Positions 36,002 to 44,388 of a stretch of DNA of 64,000 bases are shown piece by piece. The DNA lies in the NCBI GenBank assembly GCA_963728125.1, contig CAVSIZ010000019.1, positions 372,001-436,000 on the forward strand. The letters are read 5' to 3'. Positions within the stretch are counted from its first letter, which is position 1. Every line of letters starts with the position of its first letter. The notes under the pieces were generated by a model. It was given only the letters and a program-made list of their open reading frames with translations, had not been told where the DNA came from and did not search any database. Origin of the DNA: CAWDCV01 sp963728125 (GTDB lineage Bacteria > Actinomycetota > Actinomycetes > CAWDCV01). The position numbers and the translations under genes were made by a program.

Positions 36002-36442
36002 GTGCGAACCTGCATCACCTGCGGCACAGAACTGCATGCGGATCGGGCGGAGAAGTACGCCTATTGCACGGCAGACGAGTGCCAGCGAGCCAACGCGCGC
36101 GGCCTCGCCATGGTCGCGGTCGGCGTGAACAAGAGCGCCGAGCAGTTCGAGATCCTCGACGAACGCACCCGCGATGACATGGCCGAAGGAAGGTTCCACG
36201 ACCAGCGCCGCTCGTCCTACGGCACACCGCCGGCGGCGACGGGCGCTCCGGCCGCAGGCCGACCAGCGCCATCGCGACCCACTCCGCCGCGCCGCAACCC
36301 GTGGTCGGTGAAACAACAGCGCCGTGCCCTCCTCTACAACGAGCAGGGCATCCGCCCCGACGAGATCGCCCGCCGACTGGGCGTCAGTCGCTACCTGGTC
36401 ACCCAGATGATCCTCGCCGGCAAGAACGCCACGAAGCGATGA
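36002..36442 (+). CDS. Zinc-ribbon and helix-turn-helix hypothetical protein
   Basis: A 146-residue protein. An N-terminal CITCGTEL with YCTADECQRAN is a four-Cys zinc ribbon; a Pro/Ala linker follows; the end QQRRALLYNEQGIRPDEIARRLGVSRYLVTQMI is a resolvase/transposase-like helix-turn-helix. It could be a small DNA-binding regulator. No neighbour explains its target. GTG start. Confidence 0.7.
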   Translation: MRTCITCGTELHADRAEKYAYCTADECQRANARGLAMVAVGVNKSAEQFEILDERTRDDMAEGRFHDQRRSSYGTPPAATGAPAAGRPAPSRPTPPRRNPWSVKQQRRALLYNEQGIRPDEIARRLGVSRYLVTQMILAGKNATKR

Positions 36443-36459
36443 CTCACTAGCGTGAGACG

Positions 36460-36693
36460 GTGAATGTGGCTCACGCGGTCACCACGAATGCCACCGGCGG
36501 CGTCGTGATCCCGCCCGACCTTCGTCAACACTGCGGCCTGCAGCCGGGCGATCCCATCGTCCTGGCCGCGACCTCTCGAGGACTCCTGATCTTGTCGCGG
36601 GATCAAGCCAAGGCTGTTGTGCGTGAGGGACTCAGCGGCGCGGACCTCGTTGGTGAGCTATTGATAGAGAGGCGACGAGCGGCCGACGATTGA
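36460..36693 (+). CDS. AbrB/MazE-like (SpoVT domain) DNA-binding protein
   Basis: A 77-residue protein whose first half TTNATGGVVIPPDLRQHCGLQPGDPIVL is a swapped-hairpin AbrB domain, as in MazE-type antitoxins. The usual partner toxin is not present on either side, so it is an orphan antitoxin or a plain regulator. GTG start 17 bases after the preceding gene. Confidence 0.82.
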   Translation: MNVAHAVTTNATGGVVIPPDLRQHCGLQPGDPIVLAATSRGLLILSRDQAKAVVREGLSGADLVGELLIERRRAADD

Positions 36694-36749
36694 GGCCGCT
36701 CGACTGACTGCCCAGGGCGCCCGTCTCCTGTGAGACAGTCGTCAGGCGA

Positions 36750-36822
36750 GGGCTGCTAGCTCAATTGGCAGAGCAGCGGACTTTTAATCCGTTGGTTCTG
36801 GGTTCGAGTCCCAGGCGGCCCA
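36750..36822 (+). tRNA. tRNA-Lys (anticodon TTT)
   Basis: Acceptor GGGCTGC pairs with GCGGCCC (one G-T pair), the anticodon loop CTTTTAA carries TTT, and the T-arm is CTGGGTTCGAGTCCCAG. Discriminator A; CCA is not encoded. Confidence 0.97.
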
Positions 36823-36913
36823 CCCCAACCCATACGTCACCTCCGGCCCAGCGGACCTGAGCTCGGGCTCAGGCCTCCTTCCTGAGATTCGGAGCACTTC
36901 CTGAGGTTTCGCA

Positions 36914-36946
36914 AACTTTGAGCGTGTTACGGGCACGCTCAAAGTT
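36914..36946. terminator. 13-bp perfect hairpin between tRNA-Lys and tetR
   Basis: AACTTTGAGCGTG and CACGCTCAAAGTT pair perfectly around a 7-nt loop. It serves either the tRNA (plus) or the TetR gene (minus). There is no long T-run, so termination would be of the weak actinobacterial type. Confidence 0.6.
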
Positions 36947-36977
36947 CCGAAACGCGGGGGTAGCTCCGCCAGGCTCA

Positions 36978-37673
36978 TCAGCCAGGTGAACGGGTCCTCA
37001 GGGCCTCTAGCCCGTCTAGCAACAGATCGAGGGCGAACTCGAATTCGACCTGGTCATCGCACCAGCCCAAGGTGGTGTCCTCGTCGTGGGCGATCCCGGC
37101 AACCATCGCGGTGATGTGGGGGTACGCGCCGGCCATCTGCTCGAGAATCGCCGTCGCGTCGGCATCGAGTTCGCCAGAGTCGTCGTACAGCTCCTGGGTG
37201 AAGCCCAGGGCCCGGCTCCCCAGTGCGTGCATCGCATGGTGGGTCAGGTCGATCGAGAATCCCGCCGCCAGAAAGAGCCCGATCAAGGAATCGAAGTACC
37301 GCCACACCGCGGGCGTCATCGTGGTGCGCGACACCATCAGACCCGGCGCCCAGGGGTGGCGCAGGAACACGTCCCGCGCCGCCAGGATCCTTCGACGCAG
37401 CGTCGGCTTCCACGACTGCGACAGAACATCGATCTGGCTCGCCGCGTCGTTCACCTCGCCCATGACGGCGTCGACCATGGCGTCGAGCAGCTCCTCCTTG
37501 TTGGACAGGTGCTTGTAGAGAGCCATCGGCACGACGCCGAGTTCCTGCGCGAGCTGACGCATGCTGAGTGTCTCCACACCCCCCTCGTCTGCCCGTACGA
37601 CAGCGGCGCGCAGTACCCGAGCCCTGGTCAGGGGTTCTCGGCGCCTCGCGCTCGTGTCGGTCGTGGTGGTCAT
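36978..37673 (-). CDS. TetR-family regulator (TetR_C tetracycline-type)
   Basis: A 231-residue repressor. The HTH is TLSMRQLAQELGVVPMALY followed by KHLSNKEELLDAMVDAV, then a TetR_C-like ligand domain with DVFLRHPWAPGL. It is divergent from a zinc-type dehydrogenase/quinone-reductase gene, and two matching palindromes lie between them, so it likely represses both. ATG 37673 with GGGAGACGG upstream. Confidence 0.92.
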   Translation of the reverse strand: MTTTTDTSARRREPLTRARVLRAAVVRADEGGVETLSMRQLAQELGVVPMALYKHLSNKEELLDAMVDAVMGEVNDAASQIDVLSQSWKPTLRRRILAARDVFLRHPWAPGLMVSRTTMTPAVWRYFDSLIGLFLAAGFSIDLTHHAMHALGSRALGFTQELYDDSGELDADATAILEQMAGAYPHITAMVAGIAHDEDTTLGWCDDQVEFEFALDLLLDGLEALRTRSPG

Positions 37674-37688
37674 CCGTCTCCCAAAGGC

Positions 37689-37742
37689 TTGACAAGTGTA
37701 CGGCGTACACCTAGCGTCTTGCACGAAGTGTACGCCGTACAC
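37689..37742. promoter_or_regulatory. Promoter with two TetR-type operators
   Basis: GTGTACGGCGTACAC (37696-37710) and GTGTACGCCGTACAC (37728-37742) are 15-bp near-perfect palindromes, each the reverse complement of the other, 32 bp centre to centre (three helical turns). TTGACA (37689-37694) and TAGCGT (37712-37717) with a 17-bp spacer form a promoter for the dehydrogenase; the first operator fills the spacer. Confidence 0.82.
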
Positions 37743-37760
37743 CACATCGAGAGGGGCGTC

Positions 37761-38733
37761 ATGAAAGCCATCGTTCAGGACCGGTTCGGCTCGCCCGACG
37801 TATTGGACTATCGCGACATCGAGGATCCTGCCGTGGGGGACGACGACGTGCTCGTCCGCGTCCAGGCAGCCGGCTGCGGTCCCGATGTGTGGCACCTCAT
37901 GGCTGGGCTGCCGTACTTCGTACGAGTCATGCCGGGGTTCTACAAGCTGCGGGCCGGAGTGCGAGGCAGAGACGTCGCGGGGCGCGTCGAGGCGGTCGGT
38001 TCGGCCGTCCAGGGCTTCCGTCCTGGCGACGAGGTGCTGGGCGTCGTCGAGGGCTCGTTTGCCGAGCTGGCCGTCGGCCGATCGGACAAGCTCGTCCCGA
38101 AGCCGGCCCGGCTGACGTTCGAGCAGGCGGCCGCGGCTCCGATCTCCGGTCTCACCGCGTTGCAGGCGATTCGCGACGTCGCGAAGGTCCGCCCCGGGCA
38201 ACGCGTGTTGGTCATCGGTGCTGGGGGCGGTGTAGGCACGCTTGACGGTCCAAGTCGCCCGTGCTTTCGGGGCCGAGGTCACCGGGGTCTGCAGCACCTC
38301 GAAGATGGACTTGGTCCAGTCGATCGGCGCCGATCACGTCATCGACTACACGCGAGACGACTTCACCGATGGCACCCGACACTGGGACGTGATCGTCGAC
38401 ACCGCCGGTCGTCGCTCGCTGCGCGAGCTTCGGCGCGCGCTGACCCCGGACGGGACCCTTGTCATCGTCGGCGGGGACGGCGGCGGCCGGTGGACCGGCG
38501 GCTTCTTCCGGCAGATCCTGCGCGCGCCGCTGATGTCGATGTTCGTGGGTCAGAAGCTGCGCCCGCTGGTCCAAACGGAGAAGCTGGAGGACCTCCAGGC
38601 GCTGGCCGAGATCATGGCGACGGGCAAGGTCACCCCCGTGGTGGGCAAGACCTATGACCTCATCGATGCCGCCGAGGCCGTCCGGCACCTGGCACGAGGA
38701 CACGCGTCCGGCAAGGTCGTCATCACTGTGTGA
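37761..38733 (+). pseudogene. MDR/quinone-oxidoreductase-type dehydrogenase with one surplus T
   Basis: The first ORF reads MKAIVQDRFGSPDVLDYRDI, then GRDVAGRVEAVGSAV and the NAD(P) loop VLVIGAGGGVGTL, the NAD(P)-dependent zinc-free alcohol dehydrogenase/quinone reductase fold. At 38241-38243 the frame changes; removing one T continues TVQVARAFGAEVTGVCST and GADHVIDY to the stop. The joined protein is about 323 residues, normal for the family. Likely controlled by the divergent TetR. If the T is an error the gene is intact. Confidence 0.85.
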
Positions 38734-38785
38734 ATGGTCGACATAGGCTCGGAGAGACCCCACACAACGTCGAGGAGCAGTACAG

Positions 38786-38935
38786 ATGTCCCTGCTGCGC
38801 AAGCTGAGCGACTTCGCGAAAAGCCCAGAGGCCCAGCGGCTCACCGAGCAGGCGAAGCGCTACGCATCCGATCCCAAGAACAAGCAGAAGATCGACGAGC
38901 TGCGCGACAAGGTGATGAAGAAGCGGCCGAACTGA
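38786..38935 (+). CDS. Small charged conserved protein
   Basis: A 49-residue helical, highly charged ORF: SLLRKLSDFAKSPEAQRLTE then KQKIDELRDKVMKKRPN. GAGGAG precedes the ATG. Short proteins with this 'SPEAQRLTEQAKRYASDP' core are common in actinobacteria; function unknown. Confidence 0.75.
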   Translation: MSLLRKLSDFAKSPEAQRLTEQAKRYASDPKNKQKIDELRDKVMKKRPN

Positions 38936-38963
38936 GCTACCCCGCGATCGCGGAGAGCTCGAG

Positions 38964-39797
38964 TTGGTACGCAACTGCGCCGTCCTCGGCGCGCCGATCA
39001 CCCATTCGCTATCGCCCGTCCTGCATGCCGCGGCGTACGCCCACCTTGGGCTCGACGCCTGGCAGTACGGGCGTTATGACGTCGACGAGTCTCACCTTGG
39101 TCCGTTCCTGGATGGCCTCGATTCGACCTGGCGTGGTCTATCCCTGACGATGCCGCTCAAGCAGGCCGCGCTGACCTGCGTCGACGAGGTCTCCGAGCTC
39201 GCCCGCGTCGTCACGGCCGCGAACACGATCATTCTCGACGACGACGGCCGACGCTTCGCGGACAACACCGACGTTCCCGGTATGACGAACGCTCTCTGCG
39301 AACGTGGCGCTGACGCTCCGGGCGCGGCGGCAATCCTCGGTGGTGGTGCCACCGCCAGGTCGGCAGTCGCCGCCTTACGGGATCGCAGCGACGGCGTCAC
39401 CGTCTATCTCCGGACCGCGACACAAGGTGCTGCCCTGCACGATGTCGCGGACGCGGTCGGCGTTCGGCTCGACGTGCGGCCGTGGGAGGAACGGCGAGAT
39501 GCACTGGCAGCGCCGCTCCTCATCAGTACGACACCCGCTGGCGTCGCCGACGACCTCGCCGATGACGTACCTACCCAGCCCGGCGTTCTGCTCGACGTGG
39601 TCTACGCGCCGTGGCCGACTGCCCTCGCCAGAACCTGGGGTGACGCGGGGGGCTCGGTCGTCGCTGGCATGGACTTCCTCGCGCACCAGGCTCGACTCCA
39701 GGTGAGCCTGTTCACCGGGTACGACGTGCCGGTCGGCGTATTGCGCGATGCCGGAGTGTCGGCGATCGAATCGCGCGCAGGTTCCCCGACGGGTTAA
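38964..39797 (+). CDS. aroE: Shikimate dehydrogenase
   Basis: A 277-residue NADP-dependent enzyme of the shikimate pathway (3-dehydroshikimate to shikimate). Substrate-binding LGAPITHSLSPVLHAAAY, catalytic Lys in LSLTMPLKQ, DNTDVPGM, the dinucleotide loop AAILGGGATARSAVAAL and DVVYAPWPTAL are all in place. The start is TTG. A 3-dehydroquinate dehydratase gene (aroQ) lies 4 kb downstream. Confidence 0.96.
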   Translation: MVRNCAVLGAPITHSLSPVLHAAAYAHLGLDAWQYGRYDVDESHLGPFLDGLDSTWRGLSLTMPLKQAALTCVDEVSELARVVTAANTIILDDDGRRFADNTDVPGMTNALCERGADAPGAAAILGGGATARSAVAALRDRSDGVTVYLRTATQGAALHDVADAVGVRLDVRPWEERRDALAAPLLISTTPAGVADDLADDVPTQPGVLLDVVYAPWPTALARTWGDAGGSVVAGMDFLAHQARLQVSLFTGYDVPVGVLRDAGVSAIESRAGSPTG

Positions 39798-39835
39798 CGT
39801 CAGCGAAACACCCGGCCTCGTGGGAGGCGGCGCCC

Positions 39836-40600
39836 ATGAAGGGCTTCGAGCGCGAGGACATGCTGCGGCTGGGCAATCGGCGCGTCCGCGTGGCGACGAG
39901 CGGCGATGGGCCTGCACTGCTCCTCCTCAACGGCATCGGCGCTCCGGTCGAGATTTGGCAGCCGCTGCTGCCCCAGCTGGGACAGGTCCGGGCGATCGCT
40001 TTCGACGCTCCGGGTAGTGGCGGCACAGCTGCCGGGTCGTGGCCGCTGTCGATGCGCGGGCATGCGCAACTCGCCCTCGATGTCCTCGACGCGCTGGACT
40101 GCCCACGCGCCGCGGTGCTGGGCTTCTCCTTCGGTGGCCTGGTCGCCCAGGAGCTGGCATTCTCCGCCGCGGCGCGCGTGGAGCGACTGGTTCTCGCATC
40201 GACCTCGTACGGGTGGGGCAGCCTGCCAGGCAGCCTGCCGGCGCTGCTCGGGCTCGGTTCGCCAGACCGGTACCCGTCCACGCCCTCCGTGGCTCATCAA
40301 GATCCGATCGCCGATCGGCGGGGACGGTTCTTCCAAGCGGCTACGGCGGTGTCATGGTCCAGCGCGTGGTGGCTGTGGCAGGTACGGCAGCCGGCGCTCG
40401 TGGTGACCGGCGACCTCGACACGGTCGTGCCTGCGGTCAACTCCTTCCTGCTGGCGGCCCTGCTGCCTGCCGCGCGCCTGCACGTCGTCCGTGGCGGCGG
40501 CCATATGTGCATCCTCGAGCAGGCCAGCGAGCTCGGACCGATGCTGCGGGACTTCCTCCAGCCAGTCAGGCCGCGAACTGGATCGCATCGGGTCGGCTGA
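39836..40600 (+). CDS. Alpha/beta hydrolase, PHA-depolymerase-like (PhaZ type)
   Basis: A 254-residue hydrolase with LLLLNGIGAPVEIWQPLLPQ, AFDAPGSGGTAAG, nucleophile elbow GFSFGG and GGGHMCIL. The NGIGAP...W and FDAPG-x-GGS pattern is that of Pseudomonas-type intracellular poly(3-hydroxyalkanoate) depolymerases, and PHA synthase and phasin genes follow. Substrate assignment rests on these two points. ATG start; its end overlaps the convergent cysteine hydrolase gene by 35 bp. Confidence 0.8.
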   Translation: MKGFEREDMLRLGNRRVRVATSGDGPALLLLNGIGAPVEIWQPLLPQLGQVRAIAFDAPGSGGTAAGSWPLSMRGHAQLALDVLDALDCPRAAVLGFSFGGLVAQELAFSAAARVERLVLASTSYGWGSLPGSLPALLGLGSPDRYPSTPSVAHQDPIADRRGRFFQAATAVSWSSAWWLWQVRQPALVVTGDLDTVVPAVNSFLLAALLPAARLHVVRGGGHMCILEQASELGPMLRDFLQPVRPRTGSHRVG

Positions 40601-41087
40601 CGACGACACCCGCTGCGGCCAGGTCGCGCTCCGCCGCCACCGAGATCTGTCGAGCGGATTCCTTCTCGTCGTACGTCGCATGCGCGCCGGACGCGAGCAC
40701 CACCGAGAAGCCGCGATCCATCGCGCCGCGACACGTCGCGGCGACGCAGTACTGGCTCAGCAGTCCGGCGACGACGACTCGATCGACGTGGCGCCGCCGC
40801 AGCGCCGGAGCCAGCCGGACGGCCGAGACGAATGCGTTCTGCTGGGTCTTGCGGACGACCAGGTCACGCGACTCCACCGGGAAGACCAGCTCCCATCCCG
40901 GCGTGTTCGGCTCGTCCGGGTCGCCGACCATGCCTTCGTTTTGGATGTGCACAACCACCGCGCCAGCGGCTCGCGCTTCACCCAGCAATCGCGCGATCGC
41001 GGTACGTACCTGTCGGGCAGCCGGGACCGGCGCACTGCCCTCGAGCATGTGGCGCTGCACGTTGACGAGGAGGAGCCCCGACGCCAT
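40566..41087 (-). CDS. Isochorismatase-like cysteine hydrolase with altered catalytic Asp
   Basis: A 173-residue isochorismatase fold. The family opening is normally LLV(V)DVQ with a catalytic Asp; here it reads GLLLVNVQ, so Asp is Asn at residue 9. The catalytic Lys (K80, VVRKTQQNAF) and Cys (C114, LLSQYCVAATCR) remain. Activity may be reduced or changed. It is on the opposite strand to the PHA genes and may be unrelated to them. Confidence 0.85.
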   Translation of the reverse strand: MASGLLLVNVQRHMLEGSAPVPAARQVRTAIARLLGEARAAGAVVVHIQNEGMVGDPDEPNTPGWELVFPVESRDLVVRKTQQNAFVSAVRLAPALRRRHVDRVVVAGLLSQYCVAATCRGAMDRGFSVVLASGAHATYDEKESARQISVAAERDLAAAGVVVSRPDAIQFAA

Positions 41088-41211
41088 GCCCTAAGCATGC
41101 GACAGATCGGCCGAAAAGTCGAACGTGTGTTCGAATGGTGACCTATCTGGAACCGCTTCGCGGGGACGTGCCACGCGACACGCCGATGCGCCTGAGTCCT
41201 AGAGTGCCAGG

Positions 41212-41565
41212 GTGGCGGAGTCAGACAGTCGACAGGATCCGCTGGCCGAAGCGGCGAAGGCGATGGCGGCGATGACCGCGCAGTTCTCGACGGCCGCAGC
41301 CGGCGCCGCCACTGGCGCGTCGATGCAGCCGGTGGCTCAGCTGGAGGCGATGGCGCGCGACGTCGCGGCCCGCCGCGAGCAGGTCCAAGTCCTGATCGCC
41401 CAGCTGACAGCCTTCGACGAGCAGCTCGCAGCGTTCGAGCGCACGCTCGGCCCGATGCTCGAGTGGAGTCGTGGTTGGACCCGCCTCATGGCGGCGGCGG
41501 ATCCGCTCGGGTTCGCGCGGCCCCCGGCGGCGGCGAAGGATGACCCGGGACGGAGTCCGAGATGA
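41212..41565 (+). CDS. Helical hypothetical protein of the PHA locus
   Basis: A 117-residue Ala- and Gln-rich helical protein with AKAMAAMTAQFSTAAAGAA and VLIAQLTAFDEQLAAFERTL, giving a possible coiled coil. It overlaps the next gene (XRE regulator) by ATGA, so they are co-translated. It probably belongs to the granule-associated set, but no family is recognised. GTG start. Confidence 0.6.
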   Translation: MAESDSRQDPLAEAAKAMAAMTAQFSTAAAGAATGASMQPVAQLEAMARDVAARREQVQVLIAQLTAFDEQLAAFERTLGPMLEWSRGWTRLMAAADPLGFARPPAAAKDDPGRSPR

Positions 41566-41942
41566 CTGCGGACGAGGAGTGGGATCCGCGGCTGCAGCAA
41601 CTCGGCGAGTACATCCGCGTACAGCGCCAGCTGGCCGACCTCTCGCTGCGTCGATTGGCGGACATGACGCACGTGTCGAATGCGTACCTCAGCCAGATCG
41701 AACGCGGATTGCACCAGCCGTCGCTGCGGGTGATCCGGTCGATCGCCGATGCCCTGAATGTGTCGGCGGATGCCCTGCTCGCGCAGGCCGGCATGGTCGA
41801 TGGCCCAACCACCACACCAGTCGCCGATGGCTCCCCGGACACCGAGGCCGCCATCCGTAGCGATCCGGATCTCACCGACGACGAGCGCGAGGCGCTGATC
41901 GCGGTCTATCGCAGCTATCGCCAGCGTCGCCCAGAGGCCTGA
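41562..41942 (+). CDS. XRE-family helix-turn-helix regulator
   Basis: A 126-residue regulator. The XRE domain covers about residues 12-70: LGEYIRVQRQLADLSLRRLAD, VSNAYLSQIERGLHQPSLRV, IADALNVSADALL. The C-terminal acidic tail ends DLTDDEREALIAVYRSYRQRR. It sits just upstream of the phasin promoter, so it is a good candidate regulator of the granule genes. Confidence 0.88.
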   Translation: MTADEEWDPRLQQLGEYIRVQRQLADLSLRRLADMTHVSNAYLSQIERGLHQPSLRVIRSIADALNVSADALLAQAGMVDGPTTTPVADGSPDTEAAIRSDPDLTDDEREALIAVYRSYRQRRPEA

Positions 41943-41952
41943 CCTGCGCTGC

Positions 41953-41980
41953 TTGACAAACTCTCCGCTGTGCGTACTAT
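41953..41980 (+). promoter_or_regulatory. Strong promoter of the phasin gene
   Basis: TTGACA (41953-41958), 16-bp spacer, TACTAT (41975-41980), 35 bp before the phasin ATG and its AAAGGAGA ribosome site. A near-consensus -35 box is unusual in high-GC actinobacteria and fits high expression. Confidence 0.75.
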
Positions 41981-42015
41981 TTCAAGCACACCAGGACGCA
42001 CCAAAGGAGAAGACC

Positions 42016-42303
42016 ATGACCACCCCCACCGACACTGCTAAGCAGTACACGGACTTCGTTCAGCAGGGCCAGGAGGCGACGCTGAAGGCTGTCGAGACCT
42101 GGAGCCGCACCGTTCAGGACGCCTTCACTCAGGCGCCCGGCGTGGGTCGCGTGGACGTTCAGTCCGCCGTCGACTCCGCCTACGACCTGGCGGCGAAGCT
42201 GCTCGACGTTCAACGCAGCTACGTCCAGAGCCTGCTTGCGCACGCGGTCGAGGCGGCCGACACCACGACCGCCTGGACAAAGCGCGTCGCCGCCGACAAC
42301 TGA
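42016..42303 (+). CDS. Phasin-like PHA granule-coat protein
   Basis: A 95-residue amphipathic helical protein: YTDFVQQGQEATLKAVETWSR, VDVQSAVDSAYDLAAKLLDV and QRSYVQSLLAHAVEAADTT, the layout of phasins that coat polyester granules. It has its own strong promoter and ribosome site and is probably the most highly expressed gene of the cluster. Confidence 0.82.
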   Translation: MTTPTDTAKQYTDFVQQGQEATLKAVETWSRTVQDAFTQAPGVGRVDVQSAVDSAYDLAAKLLDVQRSYVQSLLAHAVEAADTTTAWTKRVAADN

Positions 42304-42312
42304 GCTGCCGTC

Positions 42313-42675
42313 ATGGAGAGATCGTTCGTGACCGTGCCGGCCGTGCAGGCGTCGCTCGCGTGGGCAACCGCGCTACACGCCGGCGCTCAGGCGTTCGAGG
42401 TCGCGGCTCTGTCCGCCAAGTACGGCGCGCAGACGCTTGCGGCTGCCGCCGAGCTCCTGGTCGACGTCGACACACGTGACGCGCCGGCACCGGCAGGACC
42501 GCCTGTCGCGCAGTGGGACGAGCTGACGCTCGGCTCCATCCGCGCGCAATTGCGGCGCTGGGACGTCGACACACTGCGTGCGCTGCACGCGTACGAGCTG
42601 GAGCACGGCAACCGCCCCGGCGTCGTCTCCATGCTGACCAATCGCATCGCGAAGACCAGTCCCGCCCAGGACTGA
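42313..42675 (+). CDS. Lipid-droplet-associated-type protein
   Basis: A 120-residue protein. The first half (VPAVQASLAWATALHAGAQA) is helical and phasin-like. The end WDELTLGSIRAQLRRWDVDTLRALHAYE through HGNRPGVVSMLTNRIAK is a conserved C-terminal domain found in actinobacterial lipid-droplet and granule proteins. It lies 9 bp after the phasin gene and before a strong terminator. Confidence 0.7.
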   Translation: MERSFVTVPAVQASLAWATALHAGAQAFEVAALSAKYGAQTLAAAAELLVDVDTRDAPAPAGPPVAQWDELTLGSIRAQLRRWDVDTLRALHAYELEHGNRPGVVSMLTNRIAKTSPAQD

Positions 42676-42693
42676 CGCGAAGACCGAACCGCG

Positions 42694-42724
42694 GACACCG
42701 ACACGTCACTGGCGTGTCGGTGTC
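42694..42724 (+). terminator. Strong hairpin terminator after the phasin operon
   Basis: GACACCGACACG pairs perfectly with CGTGTCGGTGTC around a 7-nt loop and is followed by TTCGGTCG. It separates the phasin transcript from the next helical gene. Confidence 0.8.
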
Positions 42725-42792
42725 TTCGGTCGCGACAATGACTTTCGACAGCCTCGAGCCCTGCGCGATCTCCCACCGAGAGGACGCCAGCA

Positions 42793-43062
42793 ATGACGGA
42801 TATGCCGAGCTTCACCGACACCGAGCAGACGGTGCAGCGCGTCCGCGAACTCAGCGAGCGCATGATCGAAGTCAGCAAGCAGAACGGGCTGGCCTGGCTC
42901 GAGGGCTACGAGCGGGCGCTGGAGAGCATGCTGCGCTTCCAGGAGCAAGCCGCGAAGGGTAGCCAGGTCGAGTGGATCAACACCATGGCGACCACGCAGG
43001 CCGACTTCGTCCGCGAGATGTCCAAGCTCTACCTGGGCGCGATGAAGGACCAGTTGCGCTGA
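42793..43062 (+). CDS. Phasin-like helical protein
   Basis: An 89-residue helical protein: RVRELSERMIEVSKQNGLAWLEGYERALESM, then FQEQAAKGSQVEWINTMAT, with a phasin-type continuous amphipathic helix. A GAGAGGAC ribosome site precedes the ATG. Probably a second granule-associated protein. Confidence 0.7.
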   Translation: MTDMPSFTDTEQTVQRVRELSERMIEVSKQNGLAWLEGYERALESMLRFQEQAAKGSQVEWINTMATTQADFVREMSKLYLGAMKDQLR

Positions 43063-43072
43063 CTAGCGCGCA

Positions 43073-43924
43073 TCAGCCGTACTCGTAGAACCCGCGGCCG
43101 CGCTTGCGGCCCAGCAGCCCCGCCTCGACCATCCTGAGCAGCAGCGGTGGCGGCGCGTACAGCTGCTCCTTGAACTCTGCATACATCGACTGCGCCACGG
43201 CGGCCGTGGTGTCCAGTCCGATCAGGTCGATGAGCGCGAGCGGACCCATCGGGTAGGCGCAACCAGCCTTCATGGCGGTGTCAATGTCCTCGGCCGTCGC
43301 GACTCCCGACTCGACCATGCGGATCGCGGCGAGCAGGTACGGGATGAGCAGCGCGTTCACGATGAAGCCGGCGCGGTCCTTGCACACGACACTCTGCTTG
43401 CCCAGGTGGTCGGCGAAATGTTGCGCGCGCTCGAGCGTCGCACCGGACGTCAGCAGGCTCGGGATCAGCTCCACCAGCGGCAGCACCGGCACCGGGTTGA
43501 AGAAGTGAATGCCGATGACGCGTTCAGGCGTGTCTGTCGCGGCCGCGAGCTTCATGATCGGTATCGACGACGTGTTGCTTGCTAGCACCGCGTTGGGATT
43601 GTCAACGATCTTGGCGAGCGCTTGGAAGACCTTGATCTTCTCGTGCTCGTCCTCGACGACCGCCTCGACGACCACGTTGCGATCGGCGAGGTCATTGAGA
43701 TCGGTCGTGAACGTCAGTCGATGGAGCACCGCGTCGTACTCGTCGGTGCTGATCTTGCCTGCGGCGACGGCGCGCTGCAGCGAGCCGGTGATCCGCTCCC
43801 GGGTGGCTGCGCATGCTGCCTCGTCGATCTCCCGCAATACCACCGAGCAGCCGCTACGGGCTGCCACCTCGGCGATGCCGGCACCCATGATGCCGCCGCC
43901 TACGACGCCAACAGGTTCTGTCAT
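43073..43924 (-). CDS. 3-hydroxybutyryl-CoA dehydrogenase
   Basis: A 283-residue NAD(P)-dependent enzyme interconverting acetoacetyl-CoA and 3-hydroxybutyryl-CoA. The Rossmann loop is GVVGGGIMGAGIAEVAARSG; VVEAVVEDEHEK, ASNTSSIPI, IGIHFFNPVPVLPLVE (with the catalytic His) and GFIVNALLIPYL follow the HBD family order. It can supply or consume the PHA monomer. Its start overlaps the aroQ stop. Confidence 0.95.
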   Translation of the reverse strand: MTEPVGVVGGGIMGAGIAEVAARSGCSVVLREIDEAACAATRERITGSLQRAVAAGKISTDEYDAVLHRLTFTTDLNDLADRNVVVEAVVEDEHEKIKVFQALAKIVDNPNAVLASNTSSIPIMKLAAATDTPERVIGIHFFNPVPVLPLVELIPSLLTSGATLERAQHFADHLGKQSVVCKDRAGFIVNALLIPYLLAAIRMVESGVATAEDIDTAMKAGCAYPMGPLALIDLIGLDTTAAVAQSMYAEFKEQLYAPPPLLLRMVEAGLLGRKRGRGFYEYG

Positions 43925-44382
43925 GCACGTCCTCGCTCACTCAGGTCGTGTAATCCGCGGACGGCGAGGACGTACCCCTGCACGCCGAAACCGACCACGA
44001 TGCCCCGCGCAACCGGAGAGATGTACGACACATGCCGGAACGACTCGCGCCGGTGCACGTTCGAGATGTGTACCTCGACGACGGGCAGCTCCACCCCCTC
44101 GATCGCATCGTGCAGCGCGATCGACGTGTGGGTGAGGGCGCCGGGATTGAGTACGGCGCCGATGGACGCGCCACGGGCAACGTCGCGGCCAGCCTCGTGG
44201 ATCCAGTCGATCAGTTCGCCCTCGGCATTGGTCTGCCGGAATACCACGTCCAGCCCGAGCGCATCGGCTTCCTCGCGGCACAGCTTCTCGACGTCGGCGA
44301 GCGTTGCACTGCCGTAGACCTCGGGCTGGCGAGTGCCGAGCAGGTTGAGATTGGGACCGTTGAGAACGAAGACAGACGTCAT
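43921..44382 (-). CDS. aroQ: Type II 3-dehydroquinate dehydratase
   Basis: A 153-residue dodecameric dehydratase of the shikimate pathway. FVLNGPNLNLLGTRQPEVYG carries the catalytic loop (Arg and Tyr), QTNAEGELIDWIHEA, NPGALTHTSIALHDA and VEVHISNVHRRESFR (His) complete the site. It sits between phaC and the hydroxybutyryl-CoA dehydrogenase gene, an odd place for an aromatic pathway gene. Confidence 0.97.
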   Translation of the reverse strand: MTSVFVLNGPNLNLLGTRQPEVYGSATLADVEKLCREEADALGLDVVFRQTNAEGELIDWIHEAGRDVARGASIGAVLNPGALTHTSIALHDAIEGVELPVVEVHISNVHRRESFRHVSYISPVARGIVVGFGVQGYVLAVRGLHDLSERGRA

Positions 44383-44388
44383 GACACC

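Noticed and set aside
36460..36693. MazEF-type toxin-antitoxin module
   Set aside because: Only the AbrB-like antitoxin part is present; neither neighbour resembles a toxin.
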